Shown: positions 61,412-64,000 of the stretch, piece after piece
Layout: the number at the start of each line of letters is the position of its first letter
How positions within the stretch are numbered: position 1 is the first letter of the stretch
Assembly (NCBI GenBank): GCA_007844125.1
Contig: CM017565.1
Span: 9,126,885-9,190,884, forward strand
DNA length: 64,000 nucleotides
Direction of reading: 5' to 3'
DNA from: Sinonovacula constricta
Taxonomy: Eukaryota; Mollusca; Bivalvia; Cardiida; Solecurtidae
Made by a program: the position numbers and the translations under genes
Notes under the pieces: model-generated
Told to the model about the DNA's origin: nothing
The model's input: only the letters and a program-made list of their open reading frames with translations
The model's database searches: none

Positions 61412-62084
61412 TTCACATTCTTTTCTAATGGGCCTCAGCTGCAGCTCGCACCTGACTGCCACAATGTTGGATGCACAGTAATTAAATATTATCTCCACGT
61501 GAGGATCGGGGAGTTAGCTCTGTAAGCGACTACAATCCATAACTTGACTTGTACACAGGAAAAATAACAGATCTATGACGAACTGTGGAGTTTATTGATG
61601 TGGTTGGTCAACAAAAACGTGTAAACTAAGAGGTATTTACCCCCAAAATGGTATACACGCACATCTTAAATCTCTTACAGTCATTAAGAAGAGGTTTACC
61701 AAAACGCACTTATGTGTTACTTTACGACATAGAAACAATATTACATTTTCAGATATTGTTCAGAAACTGGTCGGTTTTTAATCTCAAACTGAAGCTCTTT
61801 ATTTTCTTGTACTTGCCTGTGTTAATTATGGACGATGTATTACGATTAAAGTAAATGATCAACTTTTTCGGTCCTAGTTGCAAAGTGATTCGACTTTAAA
61901 CATTTGACAATTAATTTTTAACTCCTGGTTATTTATCCTTATAAGTTAGCGTACTATAAAGCAGCGACATAATCGTTTATTTTGACATGATGTAAGGAGA
62001 AATATGCTTTTCAAAGCATTGATAATTCCACAAAAGTGGCAGTTTTAATATTGCTCATAATTTTGTTGATTATTTACCCTGCCA

Positions 62085-62705
62085 AATTTTCAAGGAATGT
62101 CAGTTTGATTTAAAATATTTCCCTAGATCTACGCTTTTGCAGCTCTCCACTTAGCACTGCTTTCAACTTATCTACCAAATATTCGAAATATGATAAGCCG
62201 TGAGTATGGGTCATTTTTAATAACTTCAGATTTCAGAATACGGCCTCTTCTATTTTGCCACACTAGACACAGAGATGTCGCAAAACGAAAAGTAGCATTA
62301 GCGACAAAGCAACTAATAAACAATGAAAATCGAACGCTATCAAATCGGTAACTACACCAATTAAAAGGAACCAGTGGCATGGACAATAGTGTTAAAAAGT
62401 GACCAATTGACATTAACGAACCTATGAAAGAATTAAAAAATGGATGTTGCAACATGTACCATAAGTCTGTGATATTTCTGAACATGCAATTTGACTGTCA
62501 TTATGTAATTGGCAATACGCTTGTGGAGTAGAAAATAGAAATACTCCGCATTCGCTTTAATGGGTGGTGCCACCCGTCATAATGATAACATGCGTGCAAT
62601 CACGTTCTTCATTGCCCTAAATTACCAAATAACTATTTTCGTAACGTCAGGTATTAACGAAAATATAATCACCTAAAAACTTGACTAACATGTTGAAATA
62701 AAAAA
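62085..62705 (-). pseudogene. diverged tandem duplication, unit 1, with a possible MDP1 exon 5 relic
   Basis: This unit aligns with 63,040-63,725 through CAAGGAATGT, CGCTTTTGCA, a TCGCAAA block and GTAACGTCAGGTA. Offsets are 955, 954, 960 and 1,027 bases. On the minus strand at about 62,285-62,250 it reads TTTTGCGACAT and then AAGAGG, as MDP1 exon 5 does, but the reading is destroyed. An open frame at 62,168-62,485 (-, 105 codons) is in another frame and is probably accidental. Confidence 0.4.
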
Positions 62706-62709
62706 AAGA

Positions 62710-63035
62710 GGAGGGGGGTGGGGGGTAAAAGAAAATTAATAGATTTTTTTTTACAAGTGTCAATTTGGATCTTATTTCCGACCTCCATTAACAACATATA
62801 TTTCAACTTGTATTCCTTGTTATAAAATCGATAAGCGATATTATTGTTTTGATGGCAAAGTTATCATTTCTTTTGTGGAAATTTAATTTAGAAACTGATT
62901 GGTTGTCAACTTTAAGTAAGCCTTCTTTATCACGACTGGCTTGCCCTTCACTTCTGTCTTATCTTGTAACTTCGTTTTGATGTACAATGGAAAGAAAATA
63001 GCTAACATTAAAGAGTCTTTTATCTATCTGATAGA
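62710..63035 (-). pseudogene. possible MDP1 exon 4 relic between the duplicated units
   Basis: On the minus strand near 62,990 the sequence CTTTCCATTGTACATCAAAA, then CGAAGTTACAAGAT, resembles the start of MDP1 exon 4 (CTTTCAGAGCAATGTACAAA, then GATGAATGCGCAAGACTT). Its position upstream of the exon 5 relic is the correct gene order. The identity is low, so this is tentative. A G-rich tract (GGAGGGGGGTGGGGGG) lies at about 62,711. Confidence 0.25.
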
Positions 63036-63039
63036 CTGA

Positions 63040-63725
63040 CGTATTCAAGGAATGTTAGTCGGTTTTATGGTTTTCCACAGATTTTCGCTTTTGCAATTCT
63101 TCATCTAGTTGAACAGTAATATTTTCACATGGTCGACATTAGATACGTCCTGAGCATAGAATACATTTTACTATCTTCACTTCAGGTGTAGAGGTTTTGA
63201 AAATTTCCGTTCTTTGGCACCATCAAACACCATCATATCGCAAAGCAAAACATACCAAACATTCAGCGCATCTCTAGTTTGAACAGCTTCAAACATCTCA
63301 AGAACTTAAAACCTTCATTCGAGCCAGATGATAAGATAACACTATTAGGTGCATGTAAACAATTAAAATAGAACTTAAGCAGATCGTTACCTAGGACTAT
63401 GACATGGGCCAAACTAACAATACATCGAGAAGATCATCAATTGGTAAAATCCTAAAAAATGAGTGTTGGTGTTTAAGCTTGTTAATCTTCAAACGACTTT
63501 TAGCATGTCATTTAAAACTAGAAAGACCATGTAATTAGCATTAATCACAGGGATTGGTAAATACAATTACATCGCATGCGTCTCAAAGGATGACGCAACC
63601 TTTTCCTAATTATAAAATACCTGCAACCACGTTCTTCTTTGAGCTGAATTAACAACTAACTATTTCCGTAACGTCAGGTACTAACGAAGAAAAACAGACA
63701 GGCACGTGACTGACATGTTTTGTAA
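63040..63725 (-). pseudogene. diverged tandem duplication, unit 2, with an MDP1 exon 5 relic
   Basis: On the minus strand from about 63,243 the sequence reads LLCDMMVFDGAKERK, against DFCDMLYFDDEKEH in the intact MDP1 exon 5. The nucleotide match over that stretch is about 25 of 35. The second Asp of the metal-binding pair is Gly. No splice sites are intact. This is an old copy fragment, consistent with the run of decayed MDP1-related sequence in the window. Confidence 0.4.
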
Positions 63726-64000
63726 AGAAACGGAAGCAAAAAAGATGAATGAAAGCCATAGGTTCCATTCATTCTTTTAAAAGTGCACCAGTCTACCATG
63801 CTGTAACGTCGAAGTTTGAAAAACTATTCGAAATACTATACTGGTTAGTTAAACAGTAACGTGAGCAAATGACATACAAGTCATGATAGATACAATTATT
63901 TGCTATATCTGAAACTGACCAACCGTGTTGTATAGCTAAGGCGTTACTACATTCTTATACTGACATTACGACGTGTAAAATGTGCTGTATGATTAGACTA

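Larger units (their letters stand above)
57320..62080. other. no firm gene; several short open frames
   Basis: Open frames at 57,952-58,257 (+, 101 codons) and 60,683-60,967 (+, 94 codons) are the longest non-repeat ones here. They show mixed composition but no domain and no clear splice sites. The segment at 58,795-58,840 has a GGCACTGTGCC palindrome within a tRNA-like GTGGCTAAGGCAC context on the minus strand, perhaps another SINE scrap. Confidence 0.3.

Overview
This is a window of eukaryotic nuclear DNA: AT-rich, gene-poor, full of tandem repeats, with coding exons split by long GT-AG introns and no bacterial gene organisation. The repeats (tRNA-derived SINEs, a decayed Jockey/CR1-like retrotransposon, many minisatellites) and the protein similarities fit an invertebrate animal. 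A lophotrochozoan, most likely a bivalve mollusc, is my best guess; it is inferred from repeat style, not proven.

Three spliced genes can be supported. (1) A small two-coding-exon gene on + (826-999 joined to 2885-3034) encodes a 107-residue protein with one C-terminal membrane helix, an apparent tail-anchored protein of unknown family. (2) A minus-strand gene, five exons recovered between 30,840 and 19,414, encodes a HAD-family magnesium-dependent phosphatase 1 (MDP1) homologue. All exon phases fit. Its last exon adds a tail of about 136 residues with three FNPNLPGL repeats and three RRxS motifs. Its first exon (upstream Asp of the catalytic DxD) was not found. (3) A minus-strand gene with exons at 41,042-40,985, 37,868-37,673 and 34,770-34,667 encodes a divergent TIR-like domain at its C-terminus; its 5' exons were not found.

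Around these genes lie decayed copies. A segmental duplication at about 8.15-9.72 kb carries two broken MDP1 exons. A diverged tandem duplication at 62.1-63.7 kb carries what look like much older MDP1 exon 5 relics. MDP1-related sequence therefore occurs at least four times in the window.

Layout: 0-3.5 kb, tail-anchored gene; 3.5-7 kb, no gene seen; 7-13 kb, degenerate arrays, MDP1 pseudo-exons, a SINE fragment; 13.4-15 kb, dead retrotransposon; 16.7 kb, long compound microsatellite; 19.4-30.8 kb, MDP1 gene with an 8.2 kb intron holding a 52-bp array and a 16-bp-arm inverted repeat; 31.1-31.5 kb, complete SINE with target-site duplication; 34.7-41 kb, TIR-like gene with a 59-bp array in its last intron; 42.4-47.3 kb, a 4.9 kb satellite of 24-bp monomers with higher-order structure and very long repeat-driven open frames on both strands; 50.2-52.7 kb, about fifty 50-bp repeats; 53.2-53.8 kb, about fourteen 46-bp repeats; 54-62 kb, SINE fragments and microsatellites; 62-64 kb, the diverged duplication. 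Most long open frames in this window are by-products of tandem repeats whose units lack stop codons.
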